From Aquimarina sp042434915 (lineage in GTDB: Bacteria > Bacteroidota > Bacteroidia > Flavobacteriales > Flavobacteriaceae): a stretch of 64,000 nucleotides of DNA. The translations under genes and the position numbers were made by a program. How positions within the stretch are numbered: the first letter of the stretch is position 1; every line of letters begins with the position of its first letter. The DNA lies in NCBI RefSeq assembly GCF_042434915.1, contig NZ_CP170198.1, forward strand, positions 2,046,001 through 2,110,000, read 5' to 3'. This document shows positions 1 through 9,411 of this stretch, piece by piece. Below the pieces are notes generated by a model, which saw only the letters and a program-made list of their open reading frames with translations, ran no database searches and had not been told where the DNA came from.

Positions 1-2567
1 TTAATCAAATTAGGAGCGGTGTTGGGTAAGTCTAAATCTGTACGCTCATCTCCATCCTCATTTCGGATACCATTCGCCTTAGAAGATAAATACGTATAGT
101 TAAAGTACACACTAAAATTGCTTGCAAACCCTGGTAAAAAATTTAATTGTCGCTGAAAAGCCATCTCAAACCCAAAAATAGTTGCACCATCCCCATTTAA
201 GGGTTGAAAAACATCAAAGCCCACAGTATCTGCTCCAAAAGATTCGTCTGCTGCTTCCCCTTGAAAAGTATAAATAAAATTGTCAATATTTTTATAAAAT
301 AGACCTCCCGATAGTAACCCTACACTTTTATAATAATGCTCTGCCATCAAATCAAAATTTATGGATGTAGTTGCTTCTAAATTTGGATTACCCACAAAAA
401 TTTCTTCATCAGATACCACGACATCTAGAGACGGCACTAAATCTACGTAATTAGGTCTAGCTAATGTATTTGTCCATGCAAATCGTAAAACTGTCGCCTT
501 GGATACATCATATTTAAAATGTACACTTGGTAGAATATTCGTATATGAACTTTCTTTAGTAATTTGACCGATGACATTATCCTCATTTTCAATTTCATTT
601 CCGGTAGTCTTTAACCGTGTTGCCTCTAGACGTAGTCCGAATAATACGCTCAGTTTTTCAGAAAGTTTTTGGTTAGACATTGCATATCCAGCATAAACAT
701 CCTCTTCTACATCAAAATTGGCACGTAAAAATTCATCTGGTACAGATTCTCCATTAGTTAAATTTAATCTCCCTAACCACGATTCGTCAGCAAATGATCC
801 AATTAAATACTTACTTCCAGCATAAAAATTAGAATCAGAATAGTTTTTAACAGGTACGGCGGCAAGCGTAGGAAAATCTTCTTCTAAATCAAACTCAAAG
901 AAATCATTCTTTCTTGTTTTCGTTTTTAATCGACTACGTCCTCCAAATTTTATAAATCCATCACCTTTTCCGAAAAAATCTGCGGGAATTTGAAAATTTA
1001 AAAAGATATTAAAGTCTTTTTCCTCTGTAAATTGATTCTCTTCAGTAATCTCATCAAATTCAAAATTATCTAAATTAGCAGCATCTTCGGGGTTGGTACC
1101 CGTAAATATTGGATATCGTGGGTTTGAGACATCATTATCGATACTATATTCAGTTTCATATTGAGCATATCGCTCCTTAAGACGTTCCTCTGATGCTATT
1201 GCAAATGATGACATCCAATCCACCTTTACATTACCCCATAAATGATTTCCGCCCAAACTATAATTTTGCATACGTTGATCTTCTAAACGTCTGTTTTGTT
1301 GTCTAGAATTATCGATACCTCCTTTAGTCTGCCTTGCTACTACTACTGGAAACCGTGTAGGTTTACGATTTGTAATTATAAAATCCCCCAATTCGATATC
1401 CTCTGGATCCAAGATTTCTTGTTCTAATGCAAATCTATTTTCTCTATCATCTCTCCAATTGTAAATTGTTTTGAGAAAAATAGTATTGTTTGCATCAAAT
1501 TTATAGTCTGTATTAAAAGAAAAACTTCGTCTAATCCTTTGTACCAGGTATGTTCTTTGTTCAAAAAGCTTTGTGTAAGGATCTACATCTACTTCTGCCA
1601 GAATTGGTTCACCCTCGGCATCATCTGCGCCTGTGTAATATTCAAATTTATCTGACCATTCTGCTTCTATGTTGTCCGAACCAAAATCGTTGTTATTATA
1701 GGAAGCAGATAGCATCCATCCAAATTTTTTATTGTTGCTTCTATTACCCACGATAAATGATCCGTTCCAAATAGGTTTATCTGTAATTACATTTATTCCC
1801 GACCCGAGCGTTGTGGATACTCTAAAACCTTGAGGAGAAGTACGAGTTACCAAATTAACAGAACCTCCTAAAGCATCTGCATCCATATCTGGGGTTACCG
1901 CTTTATTCACTTCTATAGTCTGGATCATATCTGATGGGATCAAATCCATTTGCACATTTCTATTATCCCCCTCGGCAGAAGGGACTCTACTACCATTCAA
2001 GGTTACAGAATTAAGTTGAGGAGATAGTCCACGAACTATAATATTTCTAGCTTCGCCTTGATCTACTTGAACCGCAATTCCTGGTATTCGTTTCACTGCA
2101 TCCCCTATATTGGTATCTGGAAACTTACCAATTTGATCTGTAGATACTACGTTGGTTATATTAATGTTGTTCTTTTGGGTATTTAATGCTTTTGATTGTC
2201 CTTGTAAGCCATAAGCAGTGACAATTACACCTTCAAGCTCTGTACTCTTAGGTGCTATAACTATAGATATTTCGGTCGTTTCATTAGCTCTTACAATTAC
2301 TTCTTTTTGTAGGTCCGAATAACCTAAATAGGATACTTGTAGAATATAGGTTCCTGCTGTAACATCAACAAGTGTAAATTTTCCATCAAAGTTTGATATT
2401 GCACCTTTTGATAGAGAAGGCAGTATAATATCTGCGCCAGGTAAGTATAACCCATTTTCATCGGATATGGTTCCTATAATATTACCAGATTGAGCACACA
2501 TATTAATGCCGAATAATCCCAAACATAACGTTACAAAAAATACTTTTAATAGTTTAGTTGTTTTCAT
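1..2567 (-). CDS. TonB-dependent receptor, C-terminus cut by window edge
   Basis: The frame is open from an ATG at 2567 to base 1, about 855 codons, with no stop, so the last beta strands lie outside the window. A signal peptide ends near residue 25 (MCAQ). A carboxypeptidase-regulatory-like beta domain follows at about residues 28-110, then a plug with motifs such as FPDTNIGDAVKRIPGI and IIVRGL, then a long barrel. The plug wording resembles the TonB-Xanth-Caul receptor group rather than SusC, and no SusD partner is visible. It sits in the outer membrane and imports an unknown ligand using TonB energy. The TPR/LuxR-type regulator lies 168 bp upstream on the same strand and may be related. 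Confidence 0.9.
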   Translation of the reverse strand, partial: MKTTKLLKVFFVTLCLGLFGINMCAQSGNIIGTISDENGLYLPGADIILPSLSKGAISNFDGKFTLVDVTAGTYILQVSYLGYSDLQKEVIVRANETTEISIVIAPKSTELEGVIVTAYGLQGQSKALNTQKNNINITNVVSTDQIGKFPDTNIGDAVKRIPGIAVQVDQGEARNIIVRGLSPQLNSVTLNGSRVPSAEGDNRNVQMDLIPSDMIQTIEVNKAVTPDMDADALGGSVNLVTRTSPQGFRVSTTLGSGINVITDKPIWNGSFIVGNRSNNKKFGWMLSASYNNNDFGSDNIEAEWSDKFEYYTGADDAEGEPILAEVDVDPYTKLFEQRTYLVQRIRRSFSFNTDYKFDANNTIFLKTIYNWRDDRENRFALEQEILDPEDIELGDFIITNRKPTRFPVVVARQTKGGIDNSRQQNRRLEDQRMQNYSLGGNHLWGNVKVDWMSSFAIASEERLKERYAQYETEYSIDNDVSNPRYPIFTGTNPEDAANLDNFEFDEITEENQFTEEKDFNIFLNFQIPADFFGKGDGFIKFGGRSRLKTKTRKNDFFEFDLEEDFPTLAAVPVKNYSDSNFYAGSKYLIGSFADESWLGRLNLTNGESVPDEFLRANFDVEEDVYAGYAMSNQKLSEKLSVLFGLRLEATRLKTTGNEIENEDNVIGQITKESSYTNILPSVHFKYDVSKATVLRFAWTNTLARPNYVDLVPSLDVVVSDEEIFVGNPNLEATTSINFDLMAEHYYKSVGLLSGGLFYKNIDNFIYTFQGEAADESFGADTVGFDVFQPLNGDGATIFGFEMAFQRQLNFLPGFASNFSVYFNYTYLSSKANGIRNEDGDERTDLDLPNTAPNLI

Positions 2568-2735
2568 TTTCTATTTAATTTATTCTCTGCAAATCTATAT
2601 ATAGCAGCTGTTTGCTATGTTAATTATAGAATAACAAAGCGTCATTTGAACAGAAAATAAACGCAACATCAAGGCAACAATAAAGATTAAGTTACATTGT
2701 GATTACATAAACTAAAAGTTATATAGAAGATCTAT

Positions 2736-4328
2736 CTATAGTTCAAATAAAAACTGAACTAGATCTTGTTTTTTGCCAATACTAATTTTTTTACGTAGTC
2801 TATATCGTGAAACTCGTATACTATCGGGTGTGATTCGTAAAATAGCAGCAATCTCCTTTGAAGTCAGATTAAGTCGTAATAGAATCGCTAAACGTAATTC
2901 TGCAGGAGATAATTTTCCTATAGAATAGGATAATAACCTTTCAATAAAATTGGGATGTATATCACTAAAATAATTGACGAACTCTGTCCATTCCTGTTCG
3001 TAGTGTATGCTCTCATCGATATCTATAGCGAGCGCTTTTAGTTTCTTAGACATATCTAGATGCTTACGATCTGCCATTTTTTTTAAATTTGCTGATAAAT
3101 TTTGCATCACTTTATTTTTTTGCGAAAGGTGTAGACTATATTTGGATAAAGCTGCTGTTTTCAACTGAATTTCATTTTGAAGATTTTTTTCTTGCAAGGC
3201 TTTTTTCTCTAACTCTGTTTCCAAAAGCTGTTTCTCAAATTTTTGAATTTTTAGTTTCGCTTTTCTACGTTTGTGTATAAGAGAGTAAGTACCTCCTACT
3301 ATTAAAAAGCCAACACCTAATAAAACCAGAAATAATTTATGCCTTACTGATACAGTTGCATTTTCTTGTTTCAGCAACTTAATCTGTGCTTCTTTTTTAT
3401 CGGACTCGTATACAGCTTGCAGCACGTTAAATTGATTCGTATTTTGGGTATAAAAATGCTTTTGATTTAAGTCTTCCGCTTCAGACAGATATAAAAAAGC
3501 CTGTTTATAGTCCTTAAGTAATAGATGCGTTTTGGATATATCTTTATTAGCACTTATTAATTGATGAGTATCTTCTATAATTCTGGCGATAACAAGTGCT
3601 TTGTGGGTAGTAGTTAGTGCTTTTTTATAATCGCCTTTTTTTCTGTAGATATCGCCGAGATTGTTTAAAATACTAATCTCGTTTCTAGATAATTGCCCTT
3701 TTACTAGATTATAGGCTCTGTTAAAATACTGAAATGCCAGATCGTAATATTCAAGATCTTCATAAATACTCCCCATGTTTTCATTAACCAAGGATAAGCC
3801 TTTGATATCTTGAAGTTCATCAAATAATTTTAGACTTTCTTCTTGATAGGTCAAAGCAATATCATACTCTTGCTTTTTCTCATAACAACTGCCCAAATAA
3901 CTTTTGGAAATGGCCTGCCCCCTCTTATATTTTAACCGCATTGACTCATTTATAGCTTCATTAAAATAAATCTGAGCTTGCGCATAATTCTTTAAAGAGA
4001 GCTCTACCCTGCCTATTGCATTCTTTAAAATAACCTGTAACGTATCATTTGGATCTTTTATCGTATGTAAACCTTTACTGAATTGCTCTACTGCCTCTGA
4101 AATTACTCCGGCGCTAAAATAAAATTCACCTAAATCCAAATATCTAAGTCCTACTTTACTTGAACTTTCTAATTGTGCATTAAGAAGTTGTTGTTTATAA
4201 TAAAGAATAACCGAGTCCATTTTTTTTGTATGAGGAAACGTTAAGTCACCTTTAGTTTCCTGACCAACAAAGGATGATGTGACCGATAGTAAAATGAGAA
4301 AGAAAAAAAATTGAAATTTAGTTATCAT
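2736..4328 (-). CDS. TPR membrane protein with C-terminal LuxR-type HTH
   Basis: 530 residues. A signal peptide (residues 1-22) is followed by TPR repeats over about residues 50-310, one transmembrane helix near 331-351, a basic charged coiled coil near 352-415, and a C-terminal helix-turn-helix (about 474-520) containing LTSKEIAAILRITPDSIRVS. This layout, with an outside TPR sensor, a single membrane span and an inside LuxR-like DNA-binding domain, is a known Bacteroidota regulator type, often near TonB-receptor loci. It probably couples a periplasmic or surface signal to transcription; the target is not visible. The receptor downstream on the same strand is the nearest candidate. Confidence 0.8.
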   Translation of the reverse strand: MITKFQFFFFLILLSVTSSFVGQETKGDLTFPHTKKMDSVILYYKQQLLNAQLESSSKVGLRYLDLGEFYFSAGVISEAVEQFSKGLHTIKDPNDTLQVILKNAIGRVELSLKNYAQAQIYFNEAINESMRLKYKRGQAISKSYLGSCYEKKQEYDIALTYQEESLKLFDELQDIKGLSLVNENMGSIYEDLEYYDLAFQYFNRAYNLVKGQLSRNEISILNNLGDIYRKKGDYKKALTTTHKALVIARIIEDTHQLISANKDISKTHLLLKDYKQAFLYLSEAEDLNQKHFYTQNTNQFNVLQAVYESDKKEAQIKLLKQENATVSVRHKLFLVLLGVGFLIVGGTYSLIHKRRKAKLKIQKFEKQLLETELEKKALQEKNLQNEIQLKTAALSKYSLHLSQKNKVMQNLSANLKKMADRKHLDMSKKLKALAIDIDESIHYEQEWTEFVNYFSDIHPNFIERLLSYSIGKLSPAELRLAILLRLNLTSKEIAAILRITPDSIRVSRYRLRKKISIGKKQDLVQFLFEL

Positions 4329-4743
4329 ACTATGTTTTCTATGGCTTCATTACCTATCACTTGTATAGAGGCATTTGCTTATAGTCTCTCTACCTATTTA
4401 TAATATCTAAGGCTAACTAAAACATCACGTATCCTGCGATCTAACAAATATAGTGTAGGATTATATTAAGAAATCAAATTTAAAACATACTACTTCATCG
4501 TACTTTAAAGTTACATTATCATTTGGAGTGATTTTAGGATCAAAGTTCAATAGTGTATGTCAATGTTTATCGTTGGATTGAAGAGTAAGATTGTAAAATA
4601 TGATTTAAACGTTGGCTATATATCATAAAATTGATCTAATACTGTTCATAATATTCAGAAAAATATGACATCGATATAGCCAAATAATACGTAGTTTAGA
4701 TCAAAAAATAAATTATCTTTTTTTTGCTTCATAGACTTTTAAC
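4329..4743. other. 415-bp divergent intergenic region with interleaved inverted repeats
   Basis: No gene of useful length is visible here. The region must hold the promoters for the minus-strand TPR regulator and the plus-strand aspartic protease. The only clear structure is two interleaved inverted repeats at 4612-4704 (separate entry). An A/T-rich stretch precedes the plus-strand start. Confidence 0.6.
4612..4704 (+). promoter_or_regulatory. two interleaved inverted repeats (possible pseudoknot-like leader)
   Basis: Arm A (4612-4624, TTGGCTATATATC) pairs with A' (4673-4683, GATATAGCCAA) apart from a two-base bulge. Arm B (4631-4639, TTGATCTAA) pairs perfectly with B' (4696-4704). The order A-B-A'-B' is that of an H-type pseudoknot if transcribed. 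It lies 40 bp upstream of the aspartic protease start. It could instead be a pair of operators or chance in AT-rich DNA. Confidence 0.35.
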
Positions 4744-5952
4744 ATGGCTCAATCTTATTTCTCAAAATTAATATTTATTTGTATTGTTTGTTGGAGTATC
4801 CTTACCAATGCTCAACAGTCTGAGTTATCAACTTGGGCCAATCAAGGAAGTGTATCTGCGTCAAACTATTTAAGCGAAATTCCTTTTAGATATATCGATA
4901 ATTACATCTTTATCGATATCATACATAAGGGGACCACATACAATTTTCTTTTTGACACAGGTGCAGAAGCAACGGTAATTAGCAATACTATCATCGATAA
5001 TTTTAAAACAACACCATATATCGAAACCAATATTACTGGACCCGTAATCCAAAATCAAAAACTTAAAACCCTAGTTATAGATACAATAACTGTTGGTACT
5101 ATAAAATTTAATTCGATTGGCGCCATCGCCATGGAATTAAAATTTGCCAAAACAAAATTTTGTAATACTGTTCACGGTATTATAGGTAGTACACTCATGA
5201 AAAAATCAAAATGGCAAATAGATTATAAGAATAAAGTAATTCGACTTACAGATACAATTTCAAAATTAAGAGTACCCGAAACCGCAACAATGCTTACTTT
5301 AAAACTCTCTGCAAAAAAATGGGGTACAGAAACCATTGCCGTTAATATTGATGGATATGAATCAGATTTTAATTTTGATACAGGTAATGGACGTGCGGCA
5401 TTTGTGTCCAATCCTAAGCTACATAAAAAAAATCTAAAAAAGTATAAAAAAGATCGAGTTGCTTACGGCTTTAAAAATTCCAAAAATGATGAATATCGTA
5501 TTAGAGTCAGCGCTATGGATATAGGGGAGTTACACATAGAAAATCAGTTAGTAACACTCGAGCATAGCGTGGGTAACAGACAATTAATGGGTAATTTATT
5601 TTTAGAAAATTACACTGTGACTATAGACTGGGAAAGCCATAAAGTATACCTAGACCCAAGTAAAATTGAAATTAAAAAAGATATCGTACATCACGAACTT
5701 GAATTTGCGCCTAATTTTGAGACAAATCAGTTAGAGCTAAAAAGTGGAAAAAGAGCATTTACCACAGCACATCAAATTACATCTACAGCCATCGTTGTAT
5801 TGGTAAATGATTATAATTTGAGTAACTTAACCCAGATAGCATTTTGTGATTTTTGGCATACTCGATGGAGAGATATCTATAATAAGCAAGAAATACATAT
5901 GGTGCTAGAACAAGATGGAAAAACTAAAGAAATAGTATTAACTAAATCATAA
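4744..5952 (+). CDS. secreted retropepsin-like aspartic protease with two DTG lobes
   Basis: 402 residues with a signal peptide ending near residue 24 (TNAQ). Two catalytic-type motifs are present: FDTGAEATVIS near residue 71 and FDTGNGRAAFVSN near residue 211. Each is followed by a hydrophobic-Gly segment (HGIIGSTLM; RQLMGNLFL) of the kind seen in pepsin/retropepsin lobes. The last 90 residues look like a degenerate PDZ-like domain. The predicted role is a periplasmic or exported peptidase; the substrate is unknown. Neighbours give no pathway clue. The ATG at 4744 fits the signal peptide. Confidence 0.75.
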   Translation: MAQSYFSKLIFICIVCWSILTNAQQSELSTWANQGSVSASNYLSEIPFRYIDNYIFIDIIHKGTTYNFLFDTGAEATVISNTIIDNFKTTPYIETNITGPVIQNQKLKTLVIDTITVGTIKFNSIGAIAMELKFAKTKFCNTVHGIIGSTLMKKSKWQIDYKNKVIRLTDTISKLRVPETATMLTLKLSAKKWGTETIAVNIDGYESDFNFDTGNGRAAFVSNPKLHKKNLKKYKKDRVAYGFKNSKNDEYRIRVSAMDIGELHIENQLVTLEHSVGNRQLMGNLFLENYTVTIDWESHKVYLDPSKIEIKKDIVHHELEFAPNFETNQLELKSGKRAFTTAHQITSTAIVVLVNDYNLSNLTQIAFCDFWHTRWRDIYNKQEIHMVLEQDGKTKEIVLTKS

Positions 5953-6125
5953 GAACTTTTACACACTTAGTGATCATAATTTGTAAGACACTAATTAATA
6001 ACCATAACATTAGAGTCTATCTCAGTCAAAAAACGTGATAGTAAATATGCATGTGCTATACTAACTGCATTCCAAATAGTGATAAATTTATCTATATTTA
6101 GTCTCATTACTTTAAAAAAGTAAGA

Positions 6126-7208
6126 ATGGAAACTAATATTGTACTCTTCTATGGATGGTGGCAATTTGCTACCTGTTTATTTGCGTTTATCGCACTTATG
6201 GCAATTTGGTGGCATATAGGTAAAAAGCAAAATGATTTAGGACAGGTATGGTTGGCTTTATCTATAGTATGCTGGTCGCTTTCTGGTCTAACCGAAGTGT
6301 ATTTTGCTAAAAGTAATGCAACAAGCGTTTTTCTAGCAGAAGGTTTTAGAAGTATTTTATCCTTATTCAATAGTTTGCTAATCTTACTAGCACTTCCTTG
6401 GTTTAGATACTTACCCAAACCTATCGCACATCTAATTAAATCACCATATTGGATATATATTGTTGGAATTCCCTTTGTATTCTCTTTGTTACCCACGCTT
6501 CACAAAATGATAAATCAAAAAGCATTTGTATTAATTAGTGAACTGGATGTGTATTATGCAGTGTTAACCTTGCTTTTTTTAGGTTGTGTATTATGGGAAT
6601 CATTTGTAAAAAGAAGATTAAAAATACTCGCTTGGCTCTCTTTGGCTACGATTTTAATAACCCTTATCGCTCAATTTTATAAATTGAGTAATGGTTCGAT
6701 TAATGAAATTCTTTTTTCTGCAATATTCAAAACTACGCTTATTATGTTGTTTTTTGCGCTTGCACTTAGTTGGGTAAAAGAATTAATTGAAAATATTATT
6801 CCAGATCGAGAGCGTTTGCATATCCAATTTCATAATAAAACAACAACTTCTGGAAAAATACAATACACAATATTTTTAAAAGGATTTCCTTCAAAAGATA
6901 CAAGAGAAGTTATACTAACCCCTGCCCTTTATGAATTATTTTTAAAATTTGCGAAAGCAAAAATATACCATGATGATGATTGGTTAGAAATTAAACCCAA
7001 AAATTACACATCTAAAAAAACGTATGATATAAATGATTATAATGAGATCAAACGTCTACTCGTTGCTATTTTGGATAATATCTTTGGAAAGGGAAATTGG
7101 ACTAAAGATACACATCTAATTCCGTTAAAAACTACACTTTTTGAAATGTCAGAAAAGAGAGAACGAAAAATTCGTTTAGGCTTATCCAAAATTCAGATAC
7201 ATCTTTAA
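6126..7208 (+). CDS. 7-TM protein with C-terminal cytosolic domain, function unknown
   Basis: 360 residues. About seven hydrophobic segments lie between residues 8 and 215, followed by a soluble domain of about 140 residues starting at RERLHIQFHN. The layout recalls 7-TM sensor modules, but no kinase, cyclase or HTH motif is visible in the tail. The tail is rich in Lys, Asp and Tyr, with alternating strand- and helix-like stretches. I do not recognise the family. It stands alone, 117 bp after a T-rich gap and ahead of the AGCS symporter on the same strand. Confidence 0.6.
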   Translation: METNIVLFYGWWQFATCLFAFIALMAIWWHIGKKQNDLGQVWLALSIVCWSLSGLTEVYFAKSNATSVFLAEGFRSILSLFNSLLILLALPWFRYLPKPIAHLIKSPYWIYIVGIPFVFSLLPTLHKMINQKAFVLISELDVYYAVLTLLFLGCVLWESFVKRRLKILAWLSLATILITLIAQFYKLSNGSINEILFSAIFKTTLIMLFFALALSWVKELIENIIPDRERLHIQFHNKTTTSGKIQYTIFLKGFPSKDTREVILTPALYELFLKFAKAKIYHDDDWLEIKPKNYTSKKTYDINDYNEIKRLLVAILDNIFGKGNWTKDTHLIPLKTTLFEMSEKRERKIRLGLSKIQIHL

Positions 7209-7231
7209 GATCAATTACTTACAGTTACTTT

Positions 7232-7269
7232 TGTCAGTAAAATATTAACTGACATGTTTGTTTTTTTTC
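7232..7269 (+). terminator. intrinsic terminator after the 7-TM gene
   Basis: TGTCAGT at 7232-7238 pairs with ACTGACA at 7248-7254, followed within a few bases by a run of eight T. It starts 24 bp after the stop of the upstream gene. Confidence 0.55.
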
Positions 7270-7331
7270 TGACAATCCGAGCAAAAAAAGGAAAATCACT
7301 GCATTTTGCTAGTCTAATTTAATTTTAATTT

Positions 7332-8948
7332 ATGACTAGTAAACAAAACATTTCGCTCTTATTATTATTTTTATTTATAACTCCCATAGCATTAAATGCA
7401 CAATCCAAAGGGTTAGATGAACAAATCAACGATGCATTTATGCCCTTTGCAGTTTGGTGGGAACAAACCATACTTTTTGAGATTTCTTTATTTGGAAATA
7501 ACATTCCTTTTATACTGATTTTATTACTTTGCGGAGCGTTGTTTTTCACCATATACTTTGGATTTGTGAACATACGACATTTCGCAACTGCTATACAAGT
7601 TGTACGTGGTAAATATGATTCACTCGAAAAGAATACTATACATTTAAAAGCTAAAGTGTATCAAACTGATGCTGATTTTGTTGATATGTTGAACAATGAA
7701 GGTCACCACGGTGAAGTCAATCATTTCCAAGCATTGGCGACAGCAGTTTCTGGTACGGTAGGATTGGGTAACATCGCCATGGTCGCGGTAGCCATATCTA
7801 TCGGCGGACCTGGAGCCACTTTTTGGATGGTTCTGGCCGGATTACTGGGTATGTCAACAAAATTTGTTGAATGTACGTTAGGAGTTAAATATCGCGACAT
7901 TGATAATATTGGGAATGTGTACGGAGGTCCGATGTACTACTTATCAAGAGGTTTAAAAGAAAAAGGATACAAACGACTGGGCAAGTTTTTAGCTATCCTG
8001 TTTGCTATTCTCTGTGTAGGTGCATCCTTTGGAGGAGGAAATGCTTTTCAAACAAATCAAGCAGCTGCACAAATAATTCAGCAATTTGGTTTACAAGGTT
8101 CAGCTTCTGGAAGCCTTGTAGGATTAATTTTCGCTTTTTTGGTGGGCATTGTCATCATTGGTGGCATCAAACGTATTGCAAAAGTTACCGAGCGAATAGT
8201 TCCTTTTATGGCTATTTTATATGTCGGAGCGGCTTTATTCATAATTATTTCCAAATCCAATGAAATAGGAGAAGCATTACGATTGATAATTAATGAAGCT
8301 TTTACGCCAAGAGCTACGGTAACTGGTGGCATCATTGGCGTTATGATACAAGGTTTTAGACGTGCTGCTTTTTCTAATGAGGCAGGCGCAGGATCTGCTG
8401 CGATCGCTCACTCGGCGGTCAATACAAAATTTCCTGCATCTGAGGGGCTAGTAGGTTTACTAGAACCGTTTATTGATACGGTAGTCGTATGCACAATGAC
8501 AGCGCTGGTAATAATACTGTTTAATAATGACGGAGCTTTTGTTTATGGAGAGGTAGTTAATGGAACTGTTTTAATGAACGATGGATCAAGAGTGGGTGGA
8601 GTAAACATCACTTCTATGGCTTTTGAAAACTCAATTCAAGGTTCCTCCTACTTATTGGTTATAGCGGTCTCATTATTTGCTTTTTCAACTATTATATCAT
8701 GGTCATACTATGGGTTACAAGCATGGAAATATCTATTTGGAAGAAGCAAATTCATTGATCTTACCTATAAAATCATTTTTTTGGTGTTTACCATAATGGG
8801 AGCAGCGGTAACACTGGACGCCGTCATTAAATTTTCGGATGCGATGATTCTGGCACTTGTTTTTCCGAACATGATAGGCTTACTCTTTTTGTTTCCCAAA
8901 GTACGTGATGAGTTTAAAAACTATAAAAGATTGATACAAAAAAAATAA
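7332..8948 (+). CDS. sodium:alanine symporter family (AGCS) transporter
   Basis: 538 residues. It has an N-terminal signal-peptide-like helix (residues 1-24), an amphipathic lead-in, then about 10-11 transmembrane helices. Family hallmarks are seen: ATAVSGTVGLGNIAMVAVA, GPGATFWMVLAGLLGMSTKF and FSNEAGAGSAAIAHSA. AGCS proteins couple Na+ entry to uptake of alanine, glycine or related small amino acids across the inner membrane. The extra N-terminal segment is common in Bacteroidota members. It appears to be a single-gene transcription unit. Confidence 0.92.
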   Translation: MTSKQNISLLLLFLFITPIALNAQSKGLDEQINDAFMPFAVWWEQTILFEISLFGNNIPFILILLLCGALFFTIYFGFVNIRHFATAIQVVRGKYDSLEKNTIHLKAKVYQTDADFVDMLNNEGHHGEVNHFQALATAVSGTVGLGNIAMVAVAISIGGPGATFWMVLAGLLGMSTKFVECTLGVKYRDIDNIGNVYGGPMYYLSRGLKEKGYKRLGKFLAILFAILCVGASFGGGNAFQTNQAAAQIIQQFGLQGSASGSLVGLIFAFLVGIVIIGGIKRIAKVTERIVPFMAILYVGAALFIIISKSNEIGEALRLIINEAFTPRATVTGGIIGVMIQGFRRAAFSNEAGAGSAAIAHSAVNTKFPASEGLVGLLEPFIDTVVVCTMTALVIILFNNDGAFVYGEVVNGTVLMNDGSRVGGVNITSMAFENSIQGSSYLLVIAVSLFAFSTIISWSYYGLQAWKYLFGRSKFIDLTYKIIFLVFTIMGAAVTLDAVIKFSDAMILALVFPNMIGLLFLFPKVRDEFKNYKRLIQKK

Positions 8949-9154
8949 AGGAACCCTATGTCAATTGAAACAACATCTACATGCCTGTTTTCAACCTATA
9001 TATTTTTGTAATGCTTTGGACAATTATACGCTTACATTTCCCGATAATCGTTGATTATATGTAGACTATTTTAAATTACAACTATAAACCTCCATAATAC
9101 AGTAAATAAACTCAAAAAAGCTCGCATACTCGACCATGCGAATTATAACATAAA

Positions 9155-9189
9155 CAAAAAAATCCAATCATAAAAATGATTGGATTTTT
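9155..9189 (-). terminator. terminator of tRNA-Pro
   Basis: A stem of about 13 bp (9158-9170 with 9177-9189, six-base loop TAAAAA) gives a U-run on the minus-strand transcript. It starts four bases beyond the tRNA 3' end, so it fits termination of the tRNA transcript. Confidence 0.7.
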
Positions 9190-9193
9190 GCAG

Positions 9194-9268
9194 TCGGGGT
9201 GGCAGGATTCGAACCTGCGACCTCCGCGTCCCAAACGCGGCGCGATAACCGGGCTACGCTACACCCCG
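9194..9268 (-). tRNA. tRNA-Pro (UGG)
   Basis: A 75-nt cloverleaf on the minus strand. The acceptor arm CGGGGTG pairs with CACCCCG plus discriminator A. The anticodon stem CCGCG/CGCGG holds TGG (bases 9231-9233 on the plus strand), and the T arm contains GGTTCGAATCC. CCA is not encoded. The gene is isolated and followed by its own terminator. No integrase or partial 3' copy is nearby. Confidence 0.97.
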
Positions 9269-9411
9269 AATAGGTTATCCCTTTTGCGGGTGCAAATATA
9301 AACAAAGTGTTTAATTAAAACCTAAAAATTCTGAAAACATTTATTTAATTTCTAATTAATAGTTCGCAAATACATATTTTTAATACTTCATCAAGTATAA
9401 GTTTCGGATAT

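Noticed and set aside
6149..6496. 115-codon minus-strand frame opposite the 7-TM gene
   Set aside because: Antisense of a consistent membrane protein; no recognisable motif.
9194..9268. tRNA-Pro as an attachment site for an integrated element
   Set aside because: No integrase, no repeated tRNA 3' end and only ordinary genes on both sides.
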